Source: Lindgomyces ingoldianus
Taxonomy: Eukaryota > Ascomycota > Dothideomycetes > Pleosporales > Lindgomycetaceae
Assembly: GCF_010093535.1 (NCBI RefSeq)
Contig: NW_022985165.1
Span: 1,335,582 to 1,399,581, forward strand
Length of the DNA stretch: 64,000 bases
Direction: 5' to 3'
Shown here: positions 13,357-24,321 of the stretch, piece by piece
Numbering within the stretch: the stretch's first letter is position 1
Layout: the number at the start of each line of letters is the position of its first letter
Position numbers and translations under genes: made by a program
Notes under the pieces: generated by a model
What the model saw: the letters and a program-made list of their open reading frames with translations, nothing else
Told to the model about the DNA's origin: nothing
The model's database searches: none

Positions 13357-13735
13357 CTAGCTGGACGCCAGCTCAATGTCATAATTCAGATCCAGGAATA
13401 GAAAGACATCTTGCGGTCTGCCATTCACAATCTTCTCAGGCCGAAAGCGCATGTTAATCAAAAGGCGGACAGCATTTGCGGGAAGAGACACCATGTCGAG
13501 ATTTTACCGTGATCTTTAGCGAGAAGTTTTCCTGTATGATCATATCCTGAGGGATTATGGACTGATATTTGCCGTGCGCAGGAGAAAACATCGTCGCATT
13601 GCCACCATGTGGTGAAGTCATAAGGCCGTCAGGGGATACACCAAGATACTCGACTGCGTGGCCACCGGTATGATGAAAGCATGGTACGATGACTGCAAAA
13701 GCAGTAGAGTCCACATAATCCACAAACCTAAGCAA
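13357..13735 (-). pseudogene. Unidentified frameshifted coding relic
   Basis: Reading the minus strand, a protein-like frame from 13735 contains GVSPDGLMTSPHGGNATMF and ends in ENFSLKITVKS. The reading then jumps by one base into DMVSLPANAVRLL and VFLFLDLNYDIELASS, stopping at 13357-13359. The two halves have consistent codon use and join if one base is ignored near 13490, so a single-base frameshift in a decaying gene is likely. I thought of a cupin-type dioxygenase because of the PHG segment and of a nitrilase, but neither is convincing, and I assign no function. Confidence 0.3.
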
Positions 13736-16543
13736 GACAATGCTCCTTGAATAACACGCTCACCATCACCTTCGGCTTTTGTATCGATAGCTTAGATCAC
13801 TCCTTGGTCAAGCCAGCTCTAAAATTTAGTTGAGAGTTTATGGACCTCACAGGTCCTGTATCGAACCTGGTTGATTTCATCGGGATCCTTCAGAAGCTGT
13901 CGCCATTATGAAGAGCTCGAGTGAGGCGCTTTCATCGACATCTTTCCGTGACTTATGGCGGCTTTATCAAAAATATCGAGGATCGGCTTCAAGTAGGATG
14001 CCGGTGAATGACTGCCTCGCAAGGACATGGCCCCCTTAGCCAGTACGTTCATGGTTGGTGGTGTTAAAAAGGCGCTACTCAACAAATCAGCATTCAGATC
14101 TTATTGCAATAAGAACCATACAGACAGCGTCGATTATGCAGTAGTTTTTCTGTGCTCATTCCAACAAACCCAGCGATCTAGAGGAAATCAGTTTATCCCA
14201 AAAGCACCGTGCTCCTATATACCTGGACCATATATCACCGCCCAAAGAGATATCGTGATCCCAGGGGGTTAAAGGCGAGATACAACAGCGCCTTTTCGCC
14301 CGTGCTCTTTGACTTAATGTAAGCCCCATCGCGAGCGGTATCTTGATGATATTTTTCTGTCATTTGCTTCAACCGAGATTTCTTGTCACTCTCCCCGCGA
14401 CCACTAGGTATTCGGAACTAGCAGAAGCACAGGTACAAGCATGCTTGTTTGCCGAGCGGGAGACCTAGCTCAGGATCGCACGAATGCGATGGCCATTCGA
14501 AATGATTAAGATTCTTAGAGGACAAATCGACATGAGAGAGCATGATGGAAAGAGTGGAAGGGTCCAGCACCATTCTAAAGCCAGTTAACGCCCAGATTCG
14601 ATAGGCTTGAGGAAGTTCCCAGTTCCCACTAATGCTCTGTTCTTTTGCGAAGGAGTCGCCCTGGAGGGTAATGTAGATTGGCACCAACGCTACCAGGGCC
14701 GTTCGGTATTTGCAATCGACACATCGATCAGCTCGTTACTCAACCAGCGTTCGAGGCTGAGGTGTATCTTTCTATTCTGTCTTGTCCCCATTGCTACATT
14801 CCGGGTTTGATGCTTCTTGGATTGCTTCTTTCTTGGATAAAGACCTTAATTGGATTTAGCAGAATAGATCTATCACACTCGCTCATTATGCGCTTCCTCG
14901 GGTATTTTTTTGGATCCGCTGCGACTCTGTTCATTGCTTATCCAATCTGTTGGATGAGTTGTCTTTGATGACACTTCCGTCTCCAGCAGGTGGTCGTATC
15001 CCTAGCTACCAGAGAGTCTAGAGCTCTAGCTGTACCTGAGTCTGACGTTCGGCGTTGACGACGTGTGGAACTCTACCTAGGGGAGAACGCTTGAGTAGAC
15101 CCAGGCAAATAGGTCGTTATGGAGACTGGAGGCTTTCCTCATTGAACCTTCACCGAACCGGGCTGGCGAGAAAGGGGTCGAGGGCAAGGGGGTCATCGTC
15201 TGTCGAGAGGGCGATGCCGGGGTAGCTGTAATTGAGAAGAATCATGTAAGAAGAGAGCGCAGCGAATCTACGGCTCTCCTGACACGAACACGCCATCTTT
15301 GAGGACAAGGAATATCTCTATTGCGTTGAGGTCGAGGTGTTGGATGCGTCAATGGGGGGTTCAACCTTTGCGCTACTGCATAGTCTATCAAGCGAAATGC
15401 GAGAGCGAGGGTTCAGAAACATTGCAATTCTGAAGTGGAGGTGTTGAAACTCTATTTACCACGGCGAACTCAGTGGCAACACCTCGGCCTGACTCTTCCA
15501 CTTACTACATATCCTGCCAAGATGGCTATTCAGCTTCCACATGCTCAAATCTCTGAATCCTGTCGGATTTGTAGCTGTTAAAAGAACTGGATAACTTCTC
15601 AAACCAGTGGCTTCGCCAGGATAAACCTTCATGACTTTGGTCCGAAACTGGGATTCGTAACTTACTGGCCAACATGACACACCAGACCTGAAAATAAGGT
15701 TTTGTAACACTCGCGGCAAAAGACAGCTGACCAATCGCCTCACGCCCCAGCTCGTTCGCCTTCAGCCTTTTTAGTTCGTGGCGGCGCCCCGGAACCGGGC
15801 ATGTGGGGAGCAGGCTGCTTTTGACCCTGACGTTTCCTTTGCCGAGCTTGGGCGTGCTTGTGCGTCGGCGTGCCCAAGCCACTTCCAGGTCAAACCGCAT
15901 CCACAACCGCACTCGAAAGTCGCGGACCGCGTGGTCCTGGCTCGATTGTGCGCATCGTGATCCACGGGTATTCCCTGCCTAATATTACTTGAATGCCATC
16001 GTATGACCTGTTGTTGATATCGAGTCATATTATACCTTGGTTGATGCTGCACCTGAAGCCCAGCGAGAACGCTTCGGGGAGCAGTCGCAATTGGATCTCC
16101 GTATTTTCTGATGATTGACTGGCGTTGATACCCCTTGAGTCAGGAACATGGGAGCTAGACGAGCGCTAGGAAAGGACATTTTCGCTGAAGACGGGAGAAC
16201 ACCCTCCGCTAGCTGTCACGACCCTGGAGCGCACGCCACCATCCCCGGATGTTTAGATGCTCGGTCTCGCGCATTGCTCTTGTGCTGGCCTGCCCGCGAA
16301 TGGCGTAACGGCAATCCATCTCGAGTGTCCAGAAAGGGGGAAAGCTGCTCGGGGGAGCTTGAACCGGTTCCTCGCGAAGCTAAAAATTGAGTCTCAGGTG
16401 CGGTTCAACGCGCCTGTGAATCGCGGCCCGACGAGACCATATATCAAGGGGACAAGGACAGTCGCAAGCTCCCGCCGGGTTTGTGTCCAGCGACTCAACT
16501 TCCCTTTCTTCCGTCTTTCGCTCCCGCAGACTGCCGTGTGACT

Positions 16544-17789
16544 ATGGCTACTCCCGGCACCCCGGTCCTGGACTCGAATGTCGCGCCCGTGTACCTGATA
16601 CCTTGCTCGATTCTGGCGGCTCTTGCGTTAAGTCTTTGCACGGCGAGGATATGGACGCGTCTATCTCGAACAAATCATATGGGTCTGGATGACTATCTCA
16701 TCGTCATCGCAGAGGTGTGTTCAATCCTCTCCTCATGGGATCCCAGAAACCCAACTTAGTGGCTAACAATTACCAGGTCCTCTCATTCTCCAACATGTTC
16801 ATCGTCGGAGCATCCACCTCCTATGGATGGGGTCATCCATACCTCGCCCTCACACCCTCCCAATACACGCAGATAATGAAACTGCAATTTGCAAATCAGA
16901 CCATTTGGGTCATCACCATTGCCATGGTCCGGATATCAGTGGCATGTTCACTCCTACGATTCGGGATGGAGTGGAAATGGAGGGTTCCATTGTATACATT
17001 GATCACTTTCCAGTTGCTCACATCCTTTGGTTGGCTCATCGTCCAATTCTTCCAATGTCGTCCGTTGCGCTCGTTTTGGGATATCGTCCCCGATGCGAAA
17101 TGTTGGCCTGTTAAAGCTATCATCGATTATGGCTGGTTTTCTTCCGGTACGCATGCATGAACAATTTCACATACCTCACTCTCCACCCTTTTCCACACTC
17201 TCATATGCACCCATACTCTCATTCTAGCTTCTAATACCTTGTAGCCTTCTACACAACCATGGACCTTATCCTCGCCCTCATGCCGATAAAACTCGTCCGC
17301 TCTCTCAACCGCCCGCTTTCTGAAAAAATCCTCATCGGCTGCCTCATGGCCACCGGCCTCCTCGCCACGGGCATTGCGGGCGCCAAAATGACAACCTTTA
17401 ATTCCCTCGGCCAAGGCGACCCTATGCAAGCCACCGTCAAACCCTCCATGTGGGCCAAGCTCGAAGAACTCGTCGGTATTATCGCGGCATGCATGCCATG
17501 TCTAAAATCGCCCGCGCAGAACCTGCTACGACGACTCGGCTTATTTTCAGGGGATGGAATGGGTAGTCGCCCCAGTTTTGTGAAGACATTGAGTTTAAAA
17601 GAGGTTGGGAAAGCGGGAGGAAGGGATGATGGGAGCGAAGAAGATGTAGATCGAATCGGGAAGGCAGAGATAAGGATTGATTCTGTTTCTGTGGCTGCGC
17701 GATTGGGGGATGAGAGGGGGGATTTAACGGCGAATACGAGTGTGCAGGGGGATGCGCAGAGTCGGAAACAAGGCTGGGAGGCTGTGTGA
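16544..17789 (+). CDS. Fungal rhodopsin-domain (SAT4-like) membrane protein
   Basis: Three exons, 16544-16714, 16777-17146 and 17245-17789, give 361 residues with introns of 62 and 98 bp (phases 0 and 1). Helix 1 is followed by MGLDDYLIVIAE, the family's DD motif. Later segments include an outer loop with FFQCRPLRSFWD and a CWPVKAIIDYGWFS motif, then AFYTTMDLILALMPIKLV entering the last helices, all typical of this family. The tail of about 100 residues is polar and alternates Lys, Asp and Glu. It belongs to a different subgroup from the two paralogs at 5171 and 9579: its introns do not match theirs and its loops are of the CxPxxxxW type. Ligand unknown. Confidence 0.88.
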
Positions 17790-18510
17790 GGATAGATGCA
17801 TTCCATTTGGATTCTGATTGAGCATGTGGGTCGGGGTTCTGATGTTTGTGGTTTGGGTTTTGGGTGCATCTTGCAATTGCATGGTTAATGAAGCGAGCGA
17901 GCGAGTGAGTGAGCGTTTTGGTGCATTTCTGGGCGTCGTATCATAGTGTAGAAAAGTTTGGTGGATCGACTTCTTTCTGGGTCTTCGATAGTCACTCGGG
18001 CTGGAAACGAGTTTCGGATCCTGTGGCTGCCTGGATATCCTAATAGTCTGGATCCCAGGTACATTATACTCTGTGTCTTCGTATTATAATCTTCAAGTTG
18101 AATTGAGTTAAGTCTGCACTACCATGTTTAGGCAGGTATCTAAACTTCCTCCGCACATATAATAGACAAAATTTCCGTACGAGTGATCAATGTGAACCAG
18201 GGGTAGACATCCCCAACAGGTCCAACATCAATTGGAATAGTTTCACTCTCCAAACAAGGCAACTGTCCTTACACCTCATCTACCTTTGAGAACAAGATTT
18301 TGCTCTGGTTGATTGCATTCGTGCCTTGGAAGAGATGATCGAAGTCAGATCGATAGATGTTCATTTGCATTACAATCTGTGTGCTACGTTGGGTATACGT
18401 ATAGTTATCTTTTAGCCTTAGTACAGCGGGGATTCTCTAACCACGGGTTCCGTCGGATTTAACGTCATGATGCCTTCCCACTAGGTAATTTTTTTTATTT
18501 CAGCTCTTAG

Positions 18511-18519
18511 TATAAATAA
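18511..18519 (+). promoter_or_regulatory. TATA box of the small secreted protein gene
   Basis: TATAAATAA lies 193 bp before the ATG at 18704, in otherwise mixed sequence. That is a usual distance for filamentous fungi with an untranslated leader of 100-150 bases. Between them the leader is rich in CA and AC, as in highly expressed fungal genes. An out-of-frame ATG at 18535 lies close to the probable transcription start and may not be in the mRNA. Confidence 0.4.
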
Positions 18520-18703
18520 TTTGGATCACTCCACTTGTCTGAGATATTTCCTTCAACAAGAATCACAGCGACTATAACTACCTCCACAACTCACTACACA
18601 CCACAAACCACATTCCACATCAACCGATCAACTAAATCAACTGCATGGACACATCACTACCCCGTACAACAGCTATCTTCCCAACCTCGCTATCAAACCC
18701 ATA

Positions 18704-19202
18704 ATGAAGCTCCTCATCATCCTCGCCCTCTTCTTTGCAACTCTCATCCTAGCTCGCACAACCGACCGCCCAATCTGGCTCAGCGACCGCTGCGAGCACG
18801 GACACGAACATGCAAAGCGGATGTGCAAGAAAATGTCGAAGGAGATGAATAATGTGAAACTTGTGAGTGGTTTTCGAATCAGTTCTCCTCATCCTCTACG
18901 TCACTACTTCGTTACCACTGCTCTTGCCTCTGCGCTCGTCTCATTCTCAAACCCCAATCCTTGCCCTTTGCCCCTTTCCGCAAGTCATATCTATTCTCCT
19001 CCCCCCACCCACGCATCTACATCCATTTTTCCCTACACCTAGACCCATACTAACAATCAACGCACCACAGTCTCCACTTCTCTTTCCCCGTCCCGGAGGC
19101 GGATGGCCAGGTCCATTCAACGGCGAGGACTACCGGCATAGAGGCCGTCGATGCTATCGATGCGCGCAGTTTGCGCCAGGAGATAATCCAGGAGGCCAGT
19201 AG
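18704..19202 (+). CDS. Small secreted cysteine-containing protein (effector-like)
   Basis: Two exons, 18704-18862 and 19071-19202, encode 96 residues. The 208-bp intron is longer than others here but has a GTGAGT donor, a TACTAACAA branch site and a CACAG acceptor, and keeps phase 0. Residues 1-17 form a clear signal peptide ending in LILA. The mature part of about 79 residues has four cysteines (Cys30, Cys41, Cys81, Cys84), a histidine-rich CEHGHEHAKRMCKK segment and a Gly/Pro/Trp-rich middle. I recognise no family. Size, secretion and even cysteine number fit candidate effectors or antimicrobial-type fungal proteins, but that is inference. It lies 370 bp from a hAT-type miniature element, and its promoter has a good TATA box. 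Confidence 0.7.
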
Positions 19203-19568
19203 GGAGTTACTCTATGAGTCTTTGGTATGGATGGCTGAACGGTAGTTGAAGGGGGAGGATGGGCTGATGGAGCAGTGGAAGGGGATCAAAGTGAATGGAT
19301 TGAGGTTGAGATGGGGATTTCGCTGAATGTTTCGAGATGGAGGGTGGACGTGGGAGTGAGCTCTTTTTGTGAAGGGTGGGCGTAATTTTTATGGGAAAGG
19401 TATGCGACGGGGCAGATAAACAGATGAAAGACCTGAGTCTATTGTACCCCCATACTCCTAGACTATACCCGCATCTATACATTGGAGCAGAAAGTGGCTT
19501 GGATTACCGTGTCACTAAGAAATGGAGTCAAGGATCTATCAGATCATGTTCCAAATGTGACATAGTCA

Positions 19569-20188
19569 TCCGCTTCCAGGGCTTCCAACGAGGCGTAGTA
19601 CTGTACGATTAGGCGATTTTGAGGCCTGTACGGGTGAGATTTTGTGTACGTTCGTACAACAGGGAGGAGGAGAGGTAGGTGTACGTATTGTAACTGTTAC
19701 GGCTCACGTGATCTGTACAAGTAGTACAATTTAATTAAAGTACGCTGTACTCTAGTTAAAACAGCTAAGACTATAGGTCTCTAGAGATGTAAGATTAAGG
19801 TCTAATTAACTAGTTCTCCCTAGTAACAAGAGCAGATAGGACTAGATAAGGCCTGTAAGGCTGCAAGAGGCGTAGATAGATAACTCTGCAATAGAAAATA
19901 GTTAGTAATAGGTATTTTTAAGACAACAGACAGATAGATAGATTAAAACCCTTAGAAAGAGATTTAAGCGTCCGCAGGCCTCCTACTCGCTAGAGCCCTT
20001 ATACCCCTCCAGAACCCCTATACAAACTTCCTAAAAGGGTAATACAATCCGCACTACGTACTGTACCTAGGGCATTATTAAACGTACAATACGGCTCACG
20101 AACTCAGTACGTTTGTTCTGAACACGTGACCGTTACGGTTCACTTTGTACGGACCGTAGTACGGCCCGTTGGAAGCCCTGTCCGCTTC
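19569..20188. mobile_element. hAT-type miniature inverted-repeat element with 8-bp target duplication
   Basis: The element spans 19577-20180 (604 bp). Its ends are inverted repeats beginning CAGGGCTTCCAACG (14 bp perfect, with weaker similarity for about 20 more). It is flanked by identical 8-bp copies of TCCGCTTC at 19569-19576 and 20181-20188. An 8-bp target duplication and CAGGG-type termini are the mark of hAT transposons. Both ends carry many GTAC/CGTAC motifs, likely subterminal transposase-binding repeats. There is no transposase frame, so it is non-autonomous. The middle, 19730-20000, is AT-rich and may have suffered RIP. Confidence 0.88.
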
Positions 20189-20700
20189 TGTAAAAAGGGA
20201 GCTCAGACAGGCTTGAAGATACGCTTCGAGAACGGTAATCGAGGGTCAGTTTCACTGAGACTGCATAATGAATGACTGAATATCGAGTTGTTTAACGGGA
20301 AAACCCAATGGAATCACAGACACTTACAGAGAGGCGGATCTTCAGATCCCATCGCAGAACTTGGAAAGCCCGAATGGCGACAAGGGAGAGTGCGCAGATT
20401 AGGGATACTAAAAAAATTCTCGACGGAAACACCTGCATTGACCAGTGTTCTGTAGATGAAAATACAGCGTCAACCGAAGCTTTGATTTCAACGGGGGCTG
20501 ACAAATGCACGCTATTTCGTTTGCATTCATCATATGACCGCATCCTTCCAAAACGGCCTAGGCAGATCCATAATGTTGATCGGAGCCTTACGGTTTGCTT
20601 AGTAGCCATGGCTTCTCTGTGAAATGGATATAGAAGTATTACTTTGAGTTCATAGGCATATATGTCTAAGGGTATATATTTGCGAAATCTCAAAACCCAG

Positions 20701-22935
20701 CTATCCACTCCCCTTTCTCATCGCCGTGGGCGTCTCCACCCAACTCAACCTCTCCAACTGCCTCCCGCCTTCCGGTGACCTGTCACCCAACTCCACCGCA
20801 ATGGTATCCCCATGCAACTCCGCCGACTGATCATTCACCGTTGGCATCTCACCCACAATCGCATTCCCATGCAACTCCACAGGTGGATCATGCACCGTCG
20901 ACACCTCCGCAGGCAGATGTTCCATCTCGGCCACATGCTCCGCCCCTAGCTCCCTCCCCTGATATTTCTCGACAATGTCTACGCCCGTGCCATCTAACTC
21001 CGGCTTATCGAAATTCGCTTCTGATTTCCGGGCCTGTTTCCTGCGATGCAGGACGAACAGCGCGAGGAGCAGGACAAGGATAACGGCCACCGCTGCGCCG
21101 AGGGCTATCCCTGCTTTTGCGCCAATGGAGAGGGTGGCTGGCTGCTTTCCCGGGTTGCGGGTTGGAGTAGGCGAAGCAGTTGCTCTGGCGAAATCGAAGT
21201 TCGTGATTGTGCCAGTGCCGTTGACCCCAGCCTGGTCGAGGAGAAATCTGCATTCAGCGGTGAGATTATTCGACGGTGTTTGTTTCGTCATCGCGCCAGC
21301 GTAGTCGGAGAGGTTGCCGGAACTGGGGTTTATGTAGCCTTTGATATCACAGCTGCCATCGCTGTTGTTGTTGTATTTCGACCAGTACGTGAGATCCCAT
21401 GAAAGCCGTTCGGCGAGTGAGCAAGAGCTATTAAGTATTAGAATACATGCCAGCCTCCTCGACACTGAGAAAAAAAAAAGGCAGATAAACGTGCGGTCTC
21501 TCACCTGAAAGCGTTGTATTCTCCTCGCGACTGGTTCCATCGAGTCCCAGGACAATCGGTCAAGTTATAACCACACGCCAGCCGATTGTAACCGATGAGT
21601 TTATTAGGATCTCTGAGCTTGTCTATGACGACTTCGTTTCCGACACAATCTAATGTCTGCATCATGCAGGCGCAAATATTCTGGTGTGGGGTTGACGGGA
21701 GCGTGCTGCCAGGAGGTTTCCATTCTCCGCTCGCCGTTGGACAGCTTGTGGTTTTAGAGGGAGGTGGGGTGTACTGGGCGGCGCTGATGGTTGGAATAGT
21801 GATTGAGGCCATTATGGATGAAAGGTGGCTATACACATCCCCCTCTACCATAATGTGCTCGAACCTTGAGTCTGGCGTGCATAAACCTACGAAGGCATAT
21901 TAGTTCCTGAGGAGCTCTTAGTGTGAGATGCCGAGCCTCACCTGGATCTTGCAATGTCGCGAAGTACTCATAAAATATTCCTCCAGCCAAGCTCGTGGTG
22001 ACATTGTTTCTGTACAATGTCTCCAGTGGATAATTTGCCGTATCGTTGGCATTGAATTTATTATTGCATGCCGTACTAGTGAGAAAGACAGGCATGGATG
22101 CATCTGCGAAGAGCTCTGCCTGCCTGTTGATCCAGCTACTCGGTGGGCATGTGTCATTGCCTAAGTGCAAGGCTAGGAAGTCACTTCGGACGTCACCGCA
22201 GCTGGCAAAGTCCAAGGCGTTATCTACATAATCTTCACCCCTGGTAATACCAGACTCTATTGTCATGCCGATCGGGATATTGCGGAAGCCGTTCGAACTG
22301 ATATACTGCCTCGCATCCCGGATGAGGGCCTTCGATAATGGGTACGCAGGTAGAGAGTCGTCGAACATTTTCATCGCTGGGGTATAAAACCCTAGAGTGT
22401 TTGTAAATTTCGCCATGTTGGCTATCAATTTCATCGAGTCGTTGTATACCGTCATATCATAATTATATTGGGAGGGATCTGGGTCGTATGGAATTAAGTT
22501 TACGAGGACATAGATGCCAGCATCTATGAGACCCATTAATGATCGGTCGTTGGAGGATCTGAGAATACTTACCTGCAAGCAATTCCATACATCCGGCGTG
22601 GTCGGTGTTCGGAGCAACGCCATCAACAAGAAGGACATTTGTAGATATGTTTTGGAGTTTTGGGACATCTCTTCCACACCATTCGTGTATGTTCGCAAGC
22701 GGGTCGTTCTTAGATGGATCCACGTATCGATATCCCACACCACGAATGATGAATTCAGACCCATTGGTTTTATAGAAGAAATGGGAGCCCTATGAGATGC
22801 TTAACTGGGCCCCCCGCCAGATGAGAGGTAACTATGCACCTTAATAACAATCGGATCAACTTCAGCTAACACGCACGAAGAGACAATGAACAGAAACCAT
22901 GGCCAGAGAAAGTTTCCGCGAAAAGAAAGAATCAT
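20701..22935 (-). CDS. GH72 (Gas/Gel)-like wall protein with Cys-rich module and transmembrane tail; catalytic residues missing
   Basis: Minus-strand exons are 22935-22840, 22789-22573, 22523-21942, 21886-21505 and 21427-20701, giving 667 residues. A signal peptide (1 to about 23) leads into VDPIVIKGSHFFYK, the usual GH72 opening, and a GH72-like fold to about 300. A cysteine-rich Gas1/X8-type module follows (about 347-485), then a helix at about 531-552 ending in HRRKQARK and a 113-residue cytoplasmic tail. GH72 enzymes elongate beta-1,3-glucan with two glutamates. Here the acid/base position reads LGFYTPAMKM (Met155 where NE is expected) and the nucleophile position reads PVFLTSTACN (Ser254 in place of Glu). 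A GPI anchor, normal for the family, is replaced by the helix and tail. It is probably a non-enzymatic glucan-binding or sensor-like protein. The tail has two 19-residue repeats (603-640). Confidence 0.85.
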
Positions 22936-24321
22936 CCTCTGCGAAACGAACGATTTTGCGCATATGGATGGGGGACAGAGAACCGAAATCAAGAAGAGGT
23001 GGAGGGATGCAAAAGGATGGAGAGGACGTGAAGATGGAATTAAGTGGGGGCCATGAGACAACAGGATGTGAGGCTGTGCCACAATCTATTTCGGACCCCA
23101 CAACTCTGTGCACGGTTGGATTCCACAACCCTGGGTCGGCAGCTCTTGTTTGATTCGTCTGCTCTAAGTTAATTAGCACTGCTGAAGCGCGAAACGGCAG
23201 CTCCATAAGCTTCCGAGAAAGCCTCGGAGGCGCGGGCTTCCCAGCCATGAGTCTGGCGATTTTTGAATGCAAAAGTCGGAGTGCGGACAGTCCAGATTCC
23301 GAGCAACAACTGGAAAACGACTGTAAGTTTCAGTTCTGTAAGGTTAATATTGGAGCTGTTGGAGCTGTTGCAGCTCAACCTTTCAGGTGCTTTCAGTCGC
23401 CGTGTTGAGCTGCAGTGCTAAGGGGAAATTTGCGCCCAAGCGCTTACGGCAAATTCGTGCAATCACGTGATCACGTGATTCGCAATCTTTCCGGTCGCGC
23501 CTTTGTGTATTTCATATTTCCGATTTCGCGCCTTCATCCCCTCAAACCACAACCAGCAGTTCGAGGTTTGCGAGTGCTCTATGACTCTAGCGGATGCCGA
23601 CGTTCGAGACTGCGGACCTTCCAACAGGAAATATGGGCTACAACGTGGCTATTTGTACACGGAAAGAGTAATGAGACCATTTTTGAAGTGAAATCTCAAC
23701 AAGGAGCCCTGTGCGAACAATTGAGTCGGGGATAGCTAATCCGAATGCAGGTTAGATTTATTATAACTAAAGACATTCCGTACGCACAACTTCGAGCCTC
23801 GTGTCCAGCTCATCGCACATGTTTGGCGTGCGTGATGCTAAGCTGGACTGGGGTTGGTACCTCTACCTTCCGCATTAGGCATCGCATCCTTTGGTGCAGC
23901 AACGCGCAGGTACAACGGTATCGTAAAGCAAACGTGGAGGGAAACGAGTTAAAGCGTCCTGGGATATGATCTTAGGTTCTTCAGGTTCCTTGGGTGTTTC
24001 TAGAATTTGGGTTGTGTGGTGGGAGAGCGCACGGGAACGCCGATGGTGCTGTACTTGTCTTGTCATGGCAGGGGATCGGGTTAAGAGCTTCCCTAACCGT
24101 CGAGATTTCAATATAAAAATCTAACGATGATGATAGGCCACCGGCTTAGAAAAGTATTGTCTCTTTGGTCATTTTCATAGTCTGTCTCATTTATGTCCAC
24201 ATGGCTATGCATTCACTGAGATCCCCGGCCATGAAGGCGTATATTTTGAAGTCGCAGATGTCCCAAGATAAATGAACTAGAGGAAGTGTCATTCAAATAT
24301 ACTTCTTCCACACCTACGGAA
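22936..24321. other. Divergent intergenic region
   Basis: This 1.4-kb gap separates the starts of the GH72-like gene and the neprosin-domain gene. Apart from the CACGTG palindrome, I see CTCCATAAG-rich and CAGCTC-type short repeats near 23340-23410 and no credible coding frame. Frames of about 100 codons at 23415-23735 lack family resemblance and are taken as chance. Confidence 0.4.
23461..23480. promoter_or_regulatory. 20-bp perfect palindrome with two CACGTG sites
   Basis: AATCACGTGATCACGTGATT reads the same on both strands and contains two TCACGTGA sites nine bases apart. It lies 525 bp upstream of the GH72-like gene (minus strand) and 840 bp before the neprosin-domain gene (plus strand), so it could serve either divergent promoter. 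Tandem CACGTG sites are bound by bHLH dimers in fungi; binding here is inferred. Confidence 0.45.

Larger units (their letters stand above)
11200..16543. other. Gene-poor stretch with decayed coding fragments
   Basis: GC content is ordinary, not RIP-like, yet no intact gene is evident across more than 5 kb. Many 60-120-codon frames occur on both strands with no recognisable family, so I leave them out. Two places look like decayed genes and are listed separately (about 12880-13335 and 13357-13735). A minus-strand fragment at 13960-14100 and another at 14418-14687 have protein-like composition and may belong to the same lost gene. The part just before 16544 is the presumed promoter of the next gene. 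Confidence 0.5.

Noticed and set aside
17249..17869. 206-codon minus-strand frame
   Set aside because: It is the antisense shadow of the third exon of the rhodopsin-domain gene, which has strong family motifs.
24286..24321. Upstream extension of the neprosin gene
   Set aside because: The frame opens with GTG; the first ATG is 24322 and gives a clean signal peptide.
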